Origin: Rachycentron canadum
Lineage: Eukaryota > Chordata > Actinopteri > Carangiformes > Rachycentridae
Length of the DNA: 64,000 bases
NCBI GenBank assembly: GCA_038496675.1
Contig: CM076662.1
Location: 13,954,645-14,018,644 of the forward strand
Reading direction: 5' to 3'
Shown: positions 1-11,406 of the stretch, in pieces
Layout: each line of letters opens with the position of its first letter
Numbering within the stretch: position 1 is the stretch's first letter
Translations under genes and position numbers: made by a program
The notes under the pieces: generated by a model
What the model saw: only the letters and a program-made list of their open reading frames with translations
The model's database searches: none
Told to the model about the DNA's origin: nothing

Positions 1-1646
1 AGGTTGAGAAGCAATGAATTTGGTACCAGGTCATGTTCAGAGTGGACTTCAGTGGAGTTTTCACTGTTCAAGAAATGAGTAATCATCATTTTCATGTGTG
101 CATCACATAACCCTTAACTACCTGTGGGGTTGCGTCAATAGGAACCACACAAATTGGGGTTACAAAAGACGTACATGCAAAGGACATCTGCAACACTAAA
201 ACCCAATTTAAAATGTATGAATGAATTTAATAAAGTATGGATTTGATCAAACTGTTTAAATGAAGAGGTGTGCAATAAACATTATATATTTTCACTCTTA
301 AATGTTATTGGTGGCAGTGGTGGTTTGCTTTTGGTGACCACAGAAAGTTTTGACTAATTTTAACATCACTACAAATAGGACAATAGGCCACCAAGTACAC
401 CAGTCTCCAATCGAAACTAGAGAAATTGAACAGAAACTTTTAGTGTGTGTTTGTGTGTGTGTGAAAGAAATGATTGATTTGAGCATCATGCCATCCTTTC
501 TCACGACTGATTCACACATTCAGCACTGGACGAAGGTGTTTCTTCTTTACAGTTTTTGTAAGTTTACCTTCAAAGAGTTCTTGAGTTTCAATGAGTTGGA
601 TTGCAGTATGATTTTCTTGTCATTGGACAAGGCAAAGGGAAATGTGGCGACATTAATTAATTTTAGTTAATAACGATATTGACTTCACCAAGTCAGCAGA
701 GACTCAACAGAATGGAAATCAATAAAAGAAAATGTGTATTTTTTTTAAAAAGGGTTGTCTGGTTGTTGGAAGATAAGTAAAGATTGTTTGCAGCACTCCT
801 TCCTTTATCTCCCTACTTTAATTCACAGTGTTGATCAAGGTCTGGCACATGATCAGTGGGAACAAATAGTCCATAATCACATTAAGGAAATACTACAGGC
901 TCATTAGAGCTTCAAAGCTGTTTTGATGTTCATCCTCAAGTGGACTGAACACAGTGCAGAAGCTCTCACAAAAACATGACAAGTTGCCACTGTTAATAAC
1001 CAAATCCTTAGTTTTCGGTGAGTCAGACTGGTTTCAGTTCATCACATGATTAATATCAGGTAGAATTGTTTAATTTAATAAGAATTTGTTTAAACTATTA
1101 TTGAATTATTCATAATGTGCACTTCCAATAAGCTAAACAATTGTTTCTATGATAACAAAACTCTCTTTGTTTTATTTAAATAACATAGTTACATGGGTAA
1201 GATGCTCCAAATCACTTTAAAATTTGTGTAAACAAGAATGTGCCAATATACCATTGTTAGGTTAGGTCGGTTCTACTCTTGTGTCCTTGTCATGTGTGCG
1301 TGTGTGTATGCGTTTCTCGGCACGGGCGTGGTTCAGCACCAATTACTTGGCACACCTATTCTCCGTCAGCTTCATTGTCCACTGTATTTATTTGGTTTAC
1401 CATTTGCTCTTCGCCAGTTTGTCTGCGACTGCAACTCCCATCCCCTCCTGAATTCCACAGACGCTCGTCTGTTGATGACTCAGTAAAGACTCATATTCCT
1501 CAAAATTGTCTATTTTGCTATAATTGCCCCATTTATCCTGTGTCACTAGACGTAACCATACCACACTATCTCTATCCTGGATATTACGTTAAAATTTATG
1601 GCCCGATTGATTAACCCATCATTGATGATTACTCCTGTAACTCTCT

Positions 1647-1703
<57 letters not shown>

Positions 1704-2769
1704 GATGGTGATTATTCTTATAATCATCATATATTTACAAAATTATTATTACGATAATAAACTATTTTCTAATATGATTGGATTCCGTTGCTAAACGTAT
1801 TAAACATATTATTAAAGATATTAAACATTGAAGTATCACCTTCAACCTTCAACCTTGTACCAAAAGTGTTGTAATGTTTAATATATTTAATATTTCTGTT
1901 TTGAAAGTGACGCTGCACGTTGCAGAAATGTGCTACGAGCCCTGCTCACGTGAGCCCACTCTTACATCATCCCAGAGATTAACACGTGAAGCAAGATGAC
2001 TCACCTCCAACTACTAACTCACACTGCAATTTTACAGTGAGATGTTGAAACGCTGAGGTGGGGACTATGGCAGGGAGAGATAGCCTGTTAGGTAACAAAA
2101 GAGAGAGATCATTTAATGTCATCATATCTACGCTGTTAGATATTCACCTTTAAAAATGGTTAGTCACTCTGGCTTCCACAATAGTAAAATTAAAACTTTA
2201 GTTAGAATTTAAACTGTAACATAATTACACGAAAAGTGTCTGACTGTATTTTTCGTTTTGTTTGTTTTCGTTTCGTTGCGAAACAAACAACCAGCTCATT
2301 GACCCGGGATTAGTATCTCAAACTCGTCTCACTATCTTTGATATCACAAGGGGTTCTACGACTGGTGCTGCGTTCAATTACTTTACGTATTTATTAAAAC
2401 AATAATTTTTTCAATGTAACAATACCTGAGGGCCAAGCCTATGCCATGCTGCCTTTTGTAAGATTATGTTATATACGCCTAACCTTGAATAACACACAGC
2501 TTTCCCTCAACACTAAGGACCTCTTATACCCAAAAGCGACCGCCCTAAAGTCAGTGATTTTATGTTTAAGGATGTAGCCCTGGATTTTATTTTTTTTATT
2601 TAAAAAAATAATAATAAATTGAAGGTCCTTTATAGTGTCGTCTAAATTCTTTTACCTGGATTTCTATACTATCTTTGACATTTCCAATTTCCGAACCATT
2701 TCCAAAGCTTGTGCTGTATTTCACTACTTTCTCTTATAACATCAATGCAACACGCTCGAGATAACCTGC
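1..2769. other. Intergenic region upstream of HIGD1A
   Basis: No convincing exon is visible on either strand. The stretch is AT-rich, with an imperfect GT run near 440-465 and a (TAA)n microsatellite at 1647-1702. Open frames at 350-670 and 1238-1614 have no recognisable protein content and overlap each other in different frames, so they are not called as genes. CpG content rises only near 2750, where the HIGD1A promoter begins. Confidence 0.6.
1647..1702. repeat. (TAA)n microsatellite
   Basis: About 18 uninterrupted ATA/TAA trinucleotide units in intergenic DNA. It is a simple repeat with no coding association. Confidence 0.97.
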
Positions 2770-2777
2770 TGACGTCA
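2770..2777 (+). promoter_or_regulatory. Palindromic CRE (TGACGTCA) at the HIGD1A promoter
   Basis: A full 8-bp CREB/ATF consensus lies in the only local CpG-rich patch (GCGCGCGG follows), about 140 bp before the first splice donor. Its placement fits a promoter-proximal element of HIGD1A. The motif is seen directly; its use is inferred. Confidence 0.5.
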
Positions 2778-2819
2778 GACCTGCGCGCGGTGACAGTTAC
2801 ATCACATTGCCGGTTCATT

Positions 2820-2913
2820 GCTTCCTCCAGACAGCTCGTATGATCTGCGGCTCCAAAGACCCATAAAATTATTCTTTACAGACGGTTCAAACAGCGACAC
2901 GCTCTTTAAACAG
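2820..2913 (+). other. HIGD1A 5' untranslated exon 1 (approximate start)
   Basis: The CpG-rich segment ends in a strong donor, CAG|GTAAGA, at 2913/2914. It has no frame continuous with HIGD1A, so it is a leader exon spliced to the ATG exon at about 3421. A small upstream ORF (ATG at 2840, stop TAA at 2864-2866, 8 codons) lies in it and could reduce translation if transcription starts upstream of 2840. The transcription start is not determinable from sequence. Confidence 0.6.
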
Positions 2914-3426
2914 GTAAGAAACAAGTGAGTTAAAGACGCTATGTCGAAATTATCCGCTGTTCGTACTCTGGATCGTTTTATTCTCGTCCATTCACTGTAA
3001 TCTGACCTTCGAGCAAAACGTTAGCAACTTCAAATGATTGTGATTTATTTTTAAAAAATTAAAAAATCGTAATTTCGTTGATGTGTCTTACAAAATGCAG
3101 TTTACGTAGAGTTATTTAGGCCTTTAAAAGGATGTATCTCCCCGCCGCCCTTCATGCGTAACCTCTGAGCAGCTCATGTTGTATTAACATTAGCTCTGGA
3201 CTGACAAACCAGCTTGATGTTCCTATTTTAAAGGTGCTCATTTGTACTTTAGCGGGCCACAATTTGAAGTCTATCTATCACTGAAATTAAGTTCACAGGG
3301 AGGTTTCAGTCCCACCAGCATCATACCCAAATGAGCTAGCATGCTATGTTTTGGAAAATGGAAATCATCCATCATCCATCATCCAACGTAAACTAACAGA
3401 AATGTCTCCTTTCCTTTGCAGTCAGG

Positions 3427-4051
3427 ATGTCTGTCTACGATGAGAATGACTCCAAGTTGATTCGAAAAGTAAAAGAGAATCCATTTGTCCCAGTGGGTGA
3501 GTACACCTTGTGCCCCCATGGTTAAAACATGAAAAGATTTAATATAAGCCGTTTTAATTGCATAATGGCAAAACTTTTAAGTTAAAACAGAACTGTGTTG
3601 TCTCAAGGTACACATTTTTGTTGTAAAAGTCACTGCACTGTATGGATTGATGTGCCTTTGTGCTCCCTGCAGGACTTGCTGGATTCTTTGCCATTGTTGG
3701 ATACAGACTAATGAAACTTAAAAGTCGTGGGGACACAAAAATGTCGGTGCACCTCATCCACATGCGTGTAGGAGCCCAAGGCTTTGTGGTTGGAGCCATA
3801 ACTGTTGGTATGTAACCCAGAGTCACCTTTTTATAACCTGGTGACACATATAATCTTGTGATTACATTATGATTGATTTTATATGAGTGATAAAGTTTGA
3901 GCTGCAATATTTGTTTTAACTGTTCCTAAGTAGATATCAGGGGTGTGTAACCTATCCCTTTGTTTCTGTTTTTTTAGGAGTCCTGTATTCAATGTACAGA
4001 GATTACATTGTAAAACCAAGAGATGAAGAGAACACGATGCAAAACAAGTGA
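3427..4051 (+). CDS. higd1a: HIG1 hypoxia-inducible domain family member 1A (three coding exons)
   Basis: Coding exons are 3427-3496, 3673-3807 and 3978-4051, in phase across both introns, giving 92 residues (human protein 93). The start ATG has A at -3 and follows a CAG acceptor. The product begins MSVYDENDSKLIRKVKENPF. It contains the HIG_1_N domain as two membrane segments, about residues 24-41 (GLAGFFAIVGYRLM) and 58-76 (GAQGFVVGAITVGVLYSMY), joined by a basic loop with the conserved HLIHMRV stretch. By family knowledge it sits in the mitochondrial inner membrane, associates with respiratory complexes III/IV and protects cells in hypoxia. The usual RVAAQ reads RVGAQ here. CCDC13 follows on the same strand within about 2.1 kb. 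It could be a HIGD1A-like paralogue such as HIGD1B, but the N-terminus is more like 1A. Confidence 0.95.
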
Positions 4052-4970
4052 ACATGACCTCCTACACTGTTATTTTATGTCCCTTAATATTATCTCATAT
4101 TAAGGTGTGTAGAGTGTATTTTTACAGATGTGTCCATTTTTGTATGCACAAATCCCTTCAGCAGCTCTCCTCTACTGTACATAACTATAACTTATTGATC
4201 ACACTTGATATCTTCTAATTAATGTAGTGAAGGGTCAAGCTATCACTTCTGTTTTGAGAAGGAAGTGTATTAAGTTATAAATGCAGCTGGGTTGATACCT
4301 TTGTGAACAGATGACATAGTGTCATCAGTGAGTGTAGAGTTTTTAAAGCCTCTTATTTTAATGATCAGTGAGTGAAAAATATTACAAATGAGAAAATATA
4401 GCACAGGGTCTCATTCGAAAACTACCAATGACAGGGAGCCTGACCATTTCCTTCAGTATTTATGGTCTCTTACCTGTTATATTATTTTATGTACTGCTTT
4501 AGGGATACTGTGCCAAATAAGTAATGTTTGCACCTTAGCCCACTTTTTAATGGGCATCCCAGTAAATGTTGGGCATCTGGAGGAAGGCTTTCACAATACT
4601 TGGCTTCCATATTATCTAAACAACTAAAACAGGATTTTACACATCAAAGCATCATTCCATAAAGCAATATTTTAAAATAATGACATGGAAATTAGAAACA
4701 GAAAAAAAGGTTAGCTGTATTTCTTAACTAATTTAAGAATAAAAATGAAAATGATTATTGTTGTGATACATAAGGGGGTCCAATATTTCACCACAGCAGC
4801 TCCATATCCCCTTATGAGATGTATAAACCAACTGACACTTACACCTACAGACTGCACTAATCTATAAAATATCATATAGCCTACCTTGTGAAAAGCTTAA
4901 ATAGATGCATTAAGTTATACACAAAGTTGAGTTTTTAATCTTGTGTACACATACAGAAGATTTCTCAGAA

Positions 4971-4976
4971 AATAAA
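4971..4976 (+). terminator. Likely HIGD1A poly(A) signal (AATAAA)
   Basis: A canonical hexamer about 920 bp after the HIGD1A stop, followed within 40 bp by T/G-rich sequence. An alternative AATAAA occurs near 4739. Between the stop codon and here only 3' UTR is expected; the frame at 4388-4627 has no coding support. Confidence 0.5.
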
Positions 4977-5458
4977 AATGACTAGTCTTGTAATTCAAAC
5001 TATTTTGTAGTGTGATCATTTTTTTTAACCTCTCTGAAAATGACTGTTTTGCTCTATTTTTTTTTAAACTGGATTATTTTAAGCAAACCTTTCATCAGTG
5101 TCACCTTTTTAAAAACCTTATTTGTTGCATTATAATGATTTTTAATGACTATGAACTTAAATTACTGTAAATTAACCACAGAACCACATAAAATTAACCT
5201 TTCAAAACATTGATTTAATTTGAATTGAGTGGGGTGTTGGTAGGAGTGTTTGGTTTGCTTCACAGTAGATCAGGCCTATTCAACCGGCTGCCCATGGGCC
5301 AAATCCTATAATTTGTGTTTGTGTGTGTGAGGTTTTTAAAGACCTAAAAATCTTTAAGGTTAAATTTTCGCAAAACTTCCGCGAACTCAAACATCCCGAA
5401 ACCGAGAACTCCGCCCTCTTGCTCCCGCGAGATTTTGGTCTGAGTCTCCGGAGGGTCC

Positions 5459-5472
5459 GTTGCTATGGACAC
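5459..5472 (+). promoter_or_regulatory. Degenerate X-box (RFX site) at the CCDC13 promoter
   Basis: GTTGCTATGGACAC matches the ciliary X-box consensus GTTGCCATGGCAAC at 11 of 14 positions, with the left half-site and central ATGG intact. It is in a CpG-rich patch 140 bp before the first CCDC13 donor. RFX factors drive many ciliary genes, so the site suits a centriolar-satellite gene. Function is inferred. Confidence 0.45.
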
Positions 5473-5474
5473 GG

Positions 5475-5599
5475 TAGCGTTGCTTATCGGTCGCGATCGA
5501 CGAGGAAGCAGCTCCGCTCTTCAAACCTTACAGACAAAACAATGCAACGCAAAACAGCTTCCAGTTTGTTTACAGCGGCCGCACTTTGATAAATGACAG
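5475..5599 (+). other. CCDC13 5' untranslated exon (approximate start)
   Basis: The CpG-rich leader ends at CAG|GTGAGA (5599/5600) and would splice to 6196. Joined, the sequence reads TGA CAG GTC ATG, so an in-frame stop lies two codons before the CCDC13 ATG and fixes the start. Out-of-frame upstream ATGs at 5541 (15 codons) and 5593 (overlapping the main start after splicing) may act as uORFs. A frame from ATG 5465 is in register with CCDC13 but ends at this same TGA (5594-5596). Confidence 0.6.
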
Positions 5600-6198
5600 G
5601 TGAGATATTATAATATATGTAAATATTTTTTTGAAATATAAAACCTTAGCTTGTTAAGAAAGACGAGTTAGTTCTGCGAGAGTAGCCCTATGGAGGGTAT
5701 TTCCACAGTCACTCACACTGTCATAAACATCAGTCTTATTTCGCAAATTTCTTACATTATCGAGCAAATTCTGGTGCTTTTGCTAAGAGGACTGGAGGTA
5801 GTTTCTGTCTGTATAGACTTGCCAAATATTCTCTGGCAACAGGGGCAGCAATAACACTCTCATGCTCGATAATGTCTCTGTACACGACAAGAGGGAGGCC
5901 AGTCGGTCCTTTCTCTGCTGCCTCTTTCAGGGATGAAAGTACTTATAAGCATTTATTCAAACCTGGTTTAAAAAAAAATAAAAAACTTAACAAACTACGT
6001 AGCTATAATTACTTTAAATCAACTAGAACCTAAAACAGTGTAACCGTAGCAGTGTGTGGCCAGAAATCTCAGAAAAAAGTCTTTTTTTCCCCCACAATCT
6101 TTAGTCGTGATATTGATTTCTGCTGTCATTTCCCAACTTTACTCTAAAAGTTGATCATTTTCTTCTTATGTACATACCCTGTATGTACATCACAGGTC

Positions 6199-9100
6199 AT
6201 GGAGCATGATGATGAGCTTAGTGACTTGCGCCTTCAGTTCCAAGTTTTACAGAAACAGCAGGAAAAAAGGAAACTGAATAGGAAAAAGGAGAAAGAGCCA
6301 GATAAGCTTAATGCCAGTGTTACACAGGATGATTTGGATCTATCGAAACAAGGCATGCAGGCAGACAACCTGGTTGCAAATGACAGGTGAGTCTTAGAGA
6401 GGCTGAATTTAATGTTTGTCAAAATTTTCCTTTTAGTGGCATCTTAAATTGCTCTGACACAGTTTTAGTTAAATGATGAATAAAAATCTTTGAGTTTGGA
6501 AATTGTCTACATGAATAATCTTGGGTGACAATGATTTGACATTAATAGACTTCTGCAGAATGAAAATCAGAGTTTGGTTGACAAGCTGAGAGAGCTACAA
6601 GATGAAAATGGTCGGCTCTTCAAACTTCTGAGCGAAAAGGATTTTGAAATTAAACACATAAAGAAGAAAAGAGAAGAGGAACGACTGGCCCTAGCAGGTA
6701 TAATACCACAATTTGCACTTTTTTTCCCCACTGCAGTGATGTTAGAGATGCATCGTAGCTTCTTAATGATTCATCCATTCGTTAAGGCACATTAGGTTTG
6801 GCAGGGGACGTAGCAGCCACCAAGATCGTTGAGCTGTCCAAGAAGAATAGAGAGCTCCACTCTGAAATTGAGCGAGAAAAGATTAAGTCGAAGCAAAACA
6901 GCAACAGAATCAAAGAGCTGGAGAAAGAGGTAAGTTGAGTTGAGTTAAGTTTATCATTTAATTAGAATTGTCATTTCAGCACACTGCTTTTTACTGTTTG
7001 TTTTAGGCTGTATGTTTTTATGGTGTTTATGCATGTGCTGTTCATGCCATTTGTAGAATAACACAATGTTGAAATGAATAATTATAATATTACACTCTTT
7101 TCTACAGCTACAGACTGCTTTGGTGCATTCTCTACCTGGGCAAAAGATAGATAAACAGAATAAGAGGTTATCTGAAGACTGTGAGGTGATTATTGAAGTA
7201 GTAGCAGTAGTTCAGCCAATAACCAAAAGGTTATTTCAATGTCTTCCTTGGGGTAATTATGGCAACTTGGTCTGAGTCGTGTATCATTTGTTCACAAAAG
7301 CAGGAAAATCCAGTGGTAAAATCTCTACAGGAAAAATTAGCTGCTGCCCAGCTGAAAGTAACTGAATATCGCAACCAAGTTCAAGCCATCAAACAGGAAT
7401 TGAAAGTGGCTCAGAAGGTAGTATCTTTTTTTCCTGTCTTAAATTTCACTGCTCAAGAAGAATACCACATATTCATATATATCATTAGCAACTTCTGTAT
7501 TCTACAATATCATCTCTGCTGTTACCGTTGCAGGTTTTGATCAGTGAGGTTGGAGGGGAGGTCAACCTCCAGCAATTGCTAAGCTGCCCAGGGAGCTTTA
7601 GAGGTCGCTCTCAGCAGATACTGGCTCTTCAGGCGAGGGTGCGCTAGAAATGAACACATAATGTGCTTCTCAAGATAAGTTAATAACAGAGTCAATAAAG
7701 CGCTTACAAAAAATTAACAAAACTGAACATCGTGCAACAGGTACGGGACCTTGAGAAACAGCTGAATCAGTCAATTCAGCGGAGACAGCCAAGTGTTGTC
7801 AGTGACGAGGAAGAGTTTTTGGGCTTGGGGGACCTTTTGAAAACCCCACCTCAAGACAGGAACCTCAGCTATATCCGTACCATTGAAAAGGAGAAGAGGG
7901 AGGCGTTTGAGGTCTGTATACATATTTGTAAATCAATTAAATATAAATTTGTTAATCTACAAAAGCCTTTCTCTTTTTCCACAACTGTATAGAGGATTAC
8001 AATGGACTATGAGGCCCTGCTGAAAGACCATGAGGATGTGAAGAAAAAGCTGGAAGCCTCTAAAGCCAGGAACAAATCTCTGTCTGCTGAAATAAAAACT
8101 CTGAAGGCCCAAATTTCCACCTTGCTAGAGAAGGGTAAACATGACGATGAGCTTGTGGATGCTTTGTTGGTAAGGTTTAAGATAAAAGTAAAATATCTAC
8201 AGTAACATCTATGCACTAGTTCTATCTGTTTTTGTATGCAAACAAACAAATTGTGTCTTAATTATACTGTAACTCCTGTGAGAGCATGTTTGACTATGTT
8301 TTAAATTATGATATGAAAACCTGTAAAACGTCCTTTCAGCAATGATTGATCATGGACGAGACATTTCTGAACCTGGATTTAAAAGGCATAAATTTAGTTC
8401 ATGAATTAAGTATGAGTGATGAGCCCAGGCTTTACCATGTTGTCCTTAACGATACCTGCTCCTTAAATCATCTATCTCTGACAGAAGCAGCAGACCCAGA
8501 TGCAGGAAGTGCTGAGACGGCTCAGCCAACAGCATAAAGGACAGAGCAAGGAGACCCACCAGAGCCCGAGAGGCCGGCTGAGCAGTGAGCCTTCTGAGCA
8601 CAACACTCTCATCCAGAAGCTTAAGCAGGGGGTGGCTGAGAAAGAAGCTAAGATCAAAGAACTGGAGGAGGAAATTCAGAAGCTCTTCCTTAAGGTGAAA
8701 TAAGACAAATGTCATGTTGAAGCTTTTTTCTTTTCAACATTTTGAGTCCAAAAATTATTTGTCTTTTTAAACATGCCAATCATTTTTTGCTCACTGGTCA
8801 TATTCACACACATTTAAAAATATTGCCTTCAAATCTTGACCTCACATGTATTTACAACAGTTGCAGGAGGATGGCGCGGGAATACAGTCCAGCCTTGTTC
8901 GCAGTTCAAGTTTTTCCCCTGAAGAGGGAGACATTAGCAAGAGAATAGTGTCTTCAGGGTATGTATGCTAATGGTGATAATGCCGAATGGTTATTGGAGT
9001 AAAAATATTGTTAGTTTACCTAAATGGAGTTTGCATGACATTCAATAACACTATCAATGTGATGATGTTTAATATCTTAAATTTATTTCTTCTGCTGCTA

Positions 9101-11028
9101 CAGTAAGACATATTGTAGGTTGTAATTATCTGGCAAATCAAGGGTTAATAATTTACTCTGGCTAATGAAGGACTTCCTGTGATAAGGTTTGTTTGATGCC
9201 TTTTGTCAGTGTATTCTGCTGGGGTTTCTCTTCACATTACTCTATCAACTTTTTTTCCCCAGTTCAGTTTCTAAATTTGGTCATAAACTGGTGGTTCCTA
9301 CTGTAAGAAGAAGTGTAGAATTTAAGTAAGTAGACATAATGCTACTCTTTTTATACCCTTTCTCTTACATTGTTATACATGAAGTTATGAACTATTTTTT
9401 AATGTTGTATGCCTTTGTTCTCAGGGTTCCAGGTTCTTCAAATTGTCCACAATGTTCAGCTGATGTTAGTGCACTCATGACACAGTGTAGTGAATATAAA
9501 ATCCTCTGCGTGGAGAAGAACAGACTCCTTGAGCTGGTGAACGTCCTGCAGACAAAGTAATATATACTGCAGACACTGTTTTTTATCTCACTTGCTTCCC
9601 TGCTGAACTAATTTTTTTCCTCCATTTTATTGCTATCTATTATTTTACTGTCAGTACCAGTGTCATGGTGTTTGTTGAAGTACAAACCTTGGAGATACAT
9701 AACTCTAAAAATGCCTCTTCAATTTCTTCAAATTTTAACAAAAAATCCCAATAAAAACAGGTGGACACTTGTTGCCAGTTACGCTGGTCATACATGTTCT
9801 TTAGATAAAATTAGTGATTGCTTTAGTTTTATTAATTTAGTGATCCCCTGCGATTATCCACTGTTATACAGTATAACTAAAAGACTAATATTTATGTTTA
9901 TATAATGTAATGTCAACAATTTCAGCTGTTTACCAGCTGCTAGTCCCAGAGAGGGGCAGTACAAACTTGAACATGTTTTGCATCAGTTGAATGATTCCCA
10001 CAAAGAGAAATTAACCTTTTGAAATGCTATTTTCCATATTTTATTATATACTGGCACTTTTGTGCATCACAAACATCAAATTACCTTTTTTAATTAGTCA
10101 TGAGGGAATACTGCAATACTACACCCCTATGATATTTAGTGAATTTGTTGTCCATTGTACATGTCTACTTCAAGGCCGTAGAAACATGTTACTGGTCTTG
10201 TTCTTGGAGTTCATTTTATTTACGTCAAATTCAGATGAGGAACACACTAAAACAAAACATTGTACATATGATTAATTGTAATTGTTCACATATCTAAGTC
10301 CATGCAACTATCATAAATCTGCTTTGTTTGAATTTTCTAGAGAAAAAGAGATGAACCAGAGGTGTTTGCAGGCAGAGCAGAAGTATCAGGAGGAGCGCCG
10401 CAAGACAGTGATCCTGGAGCAGCAGCTGGAGAGGACAAAATTAGATTCAAAGTAAGGACTGTACAAGCAGCATGGGTCAAAGTAATATGAGAGCATGATA
10501 TATCAAGCAGATTTTCATTTTTCACTCTTTATTTTAATGCTCTGACTCATCAATTTCTCCTTTGTCTGTCTTGTTTGTGGCTGTCACGACTCTAATCCAT
10601 CAGGTGCAATGTATCTCAGCAGTAGTATGGCAGGAATCTATAAACAACAGGAATGGTCCATAGACAAACTCAATACACTGTCCAACACGCTGATTGTTCT
10701 TCATAAACATTTTGTTTCCAACTTTGACAACATGTCTCGAACTTTTTCTTAAGATGTGTTTCTCCAGCTATAAAATTTACACCACACAACCAAAATAGCG
10801 ATGCATGACAGCGGACACACTGCCTATGAACAGCACTGATTCCAACTCTCACGTTTGGCCTACACAGAGATGTTCATGTTGCTCTTATATGTCATCTCTT
10901 GGCTGGTCATTCAGCTGGAGGTAACGGAGGCACTGAGGGCATCGCTAAAGAGCACTCTCCACCATGACCTGCAGCTCCACAGTGACGTGATGAGACAAGT
11001 CAAGCATGTTTTCCTGCAGGCTCTGTGA
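6199..11028 (+). CDS. ccdc13: Coiled-coil domain-containing protein 13 (multi-exon)
   Basis: Coding exons: 6199-6386, 6549-6697, 6796-6929, 7108-7185, 7304-7417, 7534-7638, 7741-7911, 7993-8169, 8485-8694, 8861-8958, 9263-9325, 9425-9556, 10341-10451, a possible 7-nt microexon 10604-10610, and 10915-11028. Phases match at each junction. The sum is about 616 residues, against about 715 remembered for human. The product is almost wholly heptad-rich coiled coil. Recognisable blocks are DENGRLFKLLSEKDFEIKHI, GDVAATKIVELSKKNR, LISEVGGEVNLQQLLSCPG with RGRSQQILALQ, and a C-terminal RQVKHVFLQAL. Family knowledge: a centriolar-satellite and cilium-assembly protein with a role in genome stability. The start is supported by an upstream in-frame stop in the leader. 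Several acceptors are tandem (6795/6804, 7300/7303, 8484/8487). The gene is compact, with introns mostly 70-300 bp apart from those of about 460-790 bp near the end. The final junction is the weak point of the model. Confidence 0.9.
10604..10610 (+). other. Candidate 7-nt CCDC13 microexon
   Basis: The exon ending at 10451 leaves phase 2 and the final exon starting at 10915 needs phase 0, so they cannot be joined directly (that would give AAC TGG AGG TAA). A pyrimidine-rich acceptor ending ATCCATCAG, then GTGCAAT, then donor GTATCT supplies exactly 7 nt. Joined with the flanks it reads AAG TGC AAT (Lys-Cys-Asn) and restores frame. An unseen longer exon is the main alternative. Confidence 0.4.
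10915..11028 (+). other. CCDC13 last coding exon
   Basis: The exon follows acceptor GGTCATTCAG and reads LEVTEALRASLKSTLHHDLQ onward to RQVKHVFLQAL and TGA at 11026-11028. The end resembles my memory of the human C-terminus (QVK-VFLQALR). It is entered in phase 0. Confidence 0.7.
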
Positions 11029-11406
11029 CAGCCCAGACAAGACACTAACCAGGGGAAGTGGCTGGTCCCTGTGCAACCTCACGTCCAGCTGAGCCCTACC
11101 TTCTCCTGTCACACGTGTCAAACAGCAGCCTCCAGGAAACAGGCTCTCCTCTTCTGCCTCACAAACACCACACAGATCTTCTTTTCCTCCATCTGAACCC
11201 TCATCAACAGTTTACGATGGTCCCTGTCTGTGCTTGGGTGACATCAGTTTAATCACTTGAGTACCTTGACTAGCAGAGCTTTCAACTTAACCCTAATGGC
11301 ATCAGACAAGTGTTCCTACCGATTACAGAAATGTTTGACGCCGGTAGAATGTTTCATATTTTGTCTACTTGCTGTTTTATAAATGTCACTGTCACATTTT
11401 ATTAAA
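11029..11406 (+). terminator. CCDC13 3' UTR and likely poly(A) signal (ATTAAA at 11401)
   Basis: From the stop codon the sequence runs to ATTAAA at 11401-11406, followed by the GU-rich TGTATGTCTTTTCTT expected downstream of a cleavage site. The frame 11058-11252 inside it is not supported. Confidence 0.5.

Noticed and set aside
8007..8249. Minus-strand frame opposite CCDC13 exon 7993-8169
   Set aside because: Antisense shadow of a coiled-coil exon (Lys/Glu codons read backwards as Phe/Leu/Ser).
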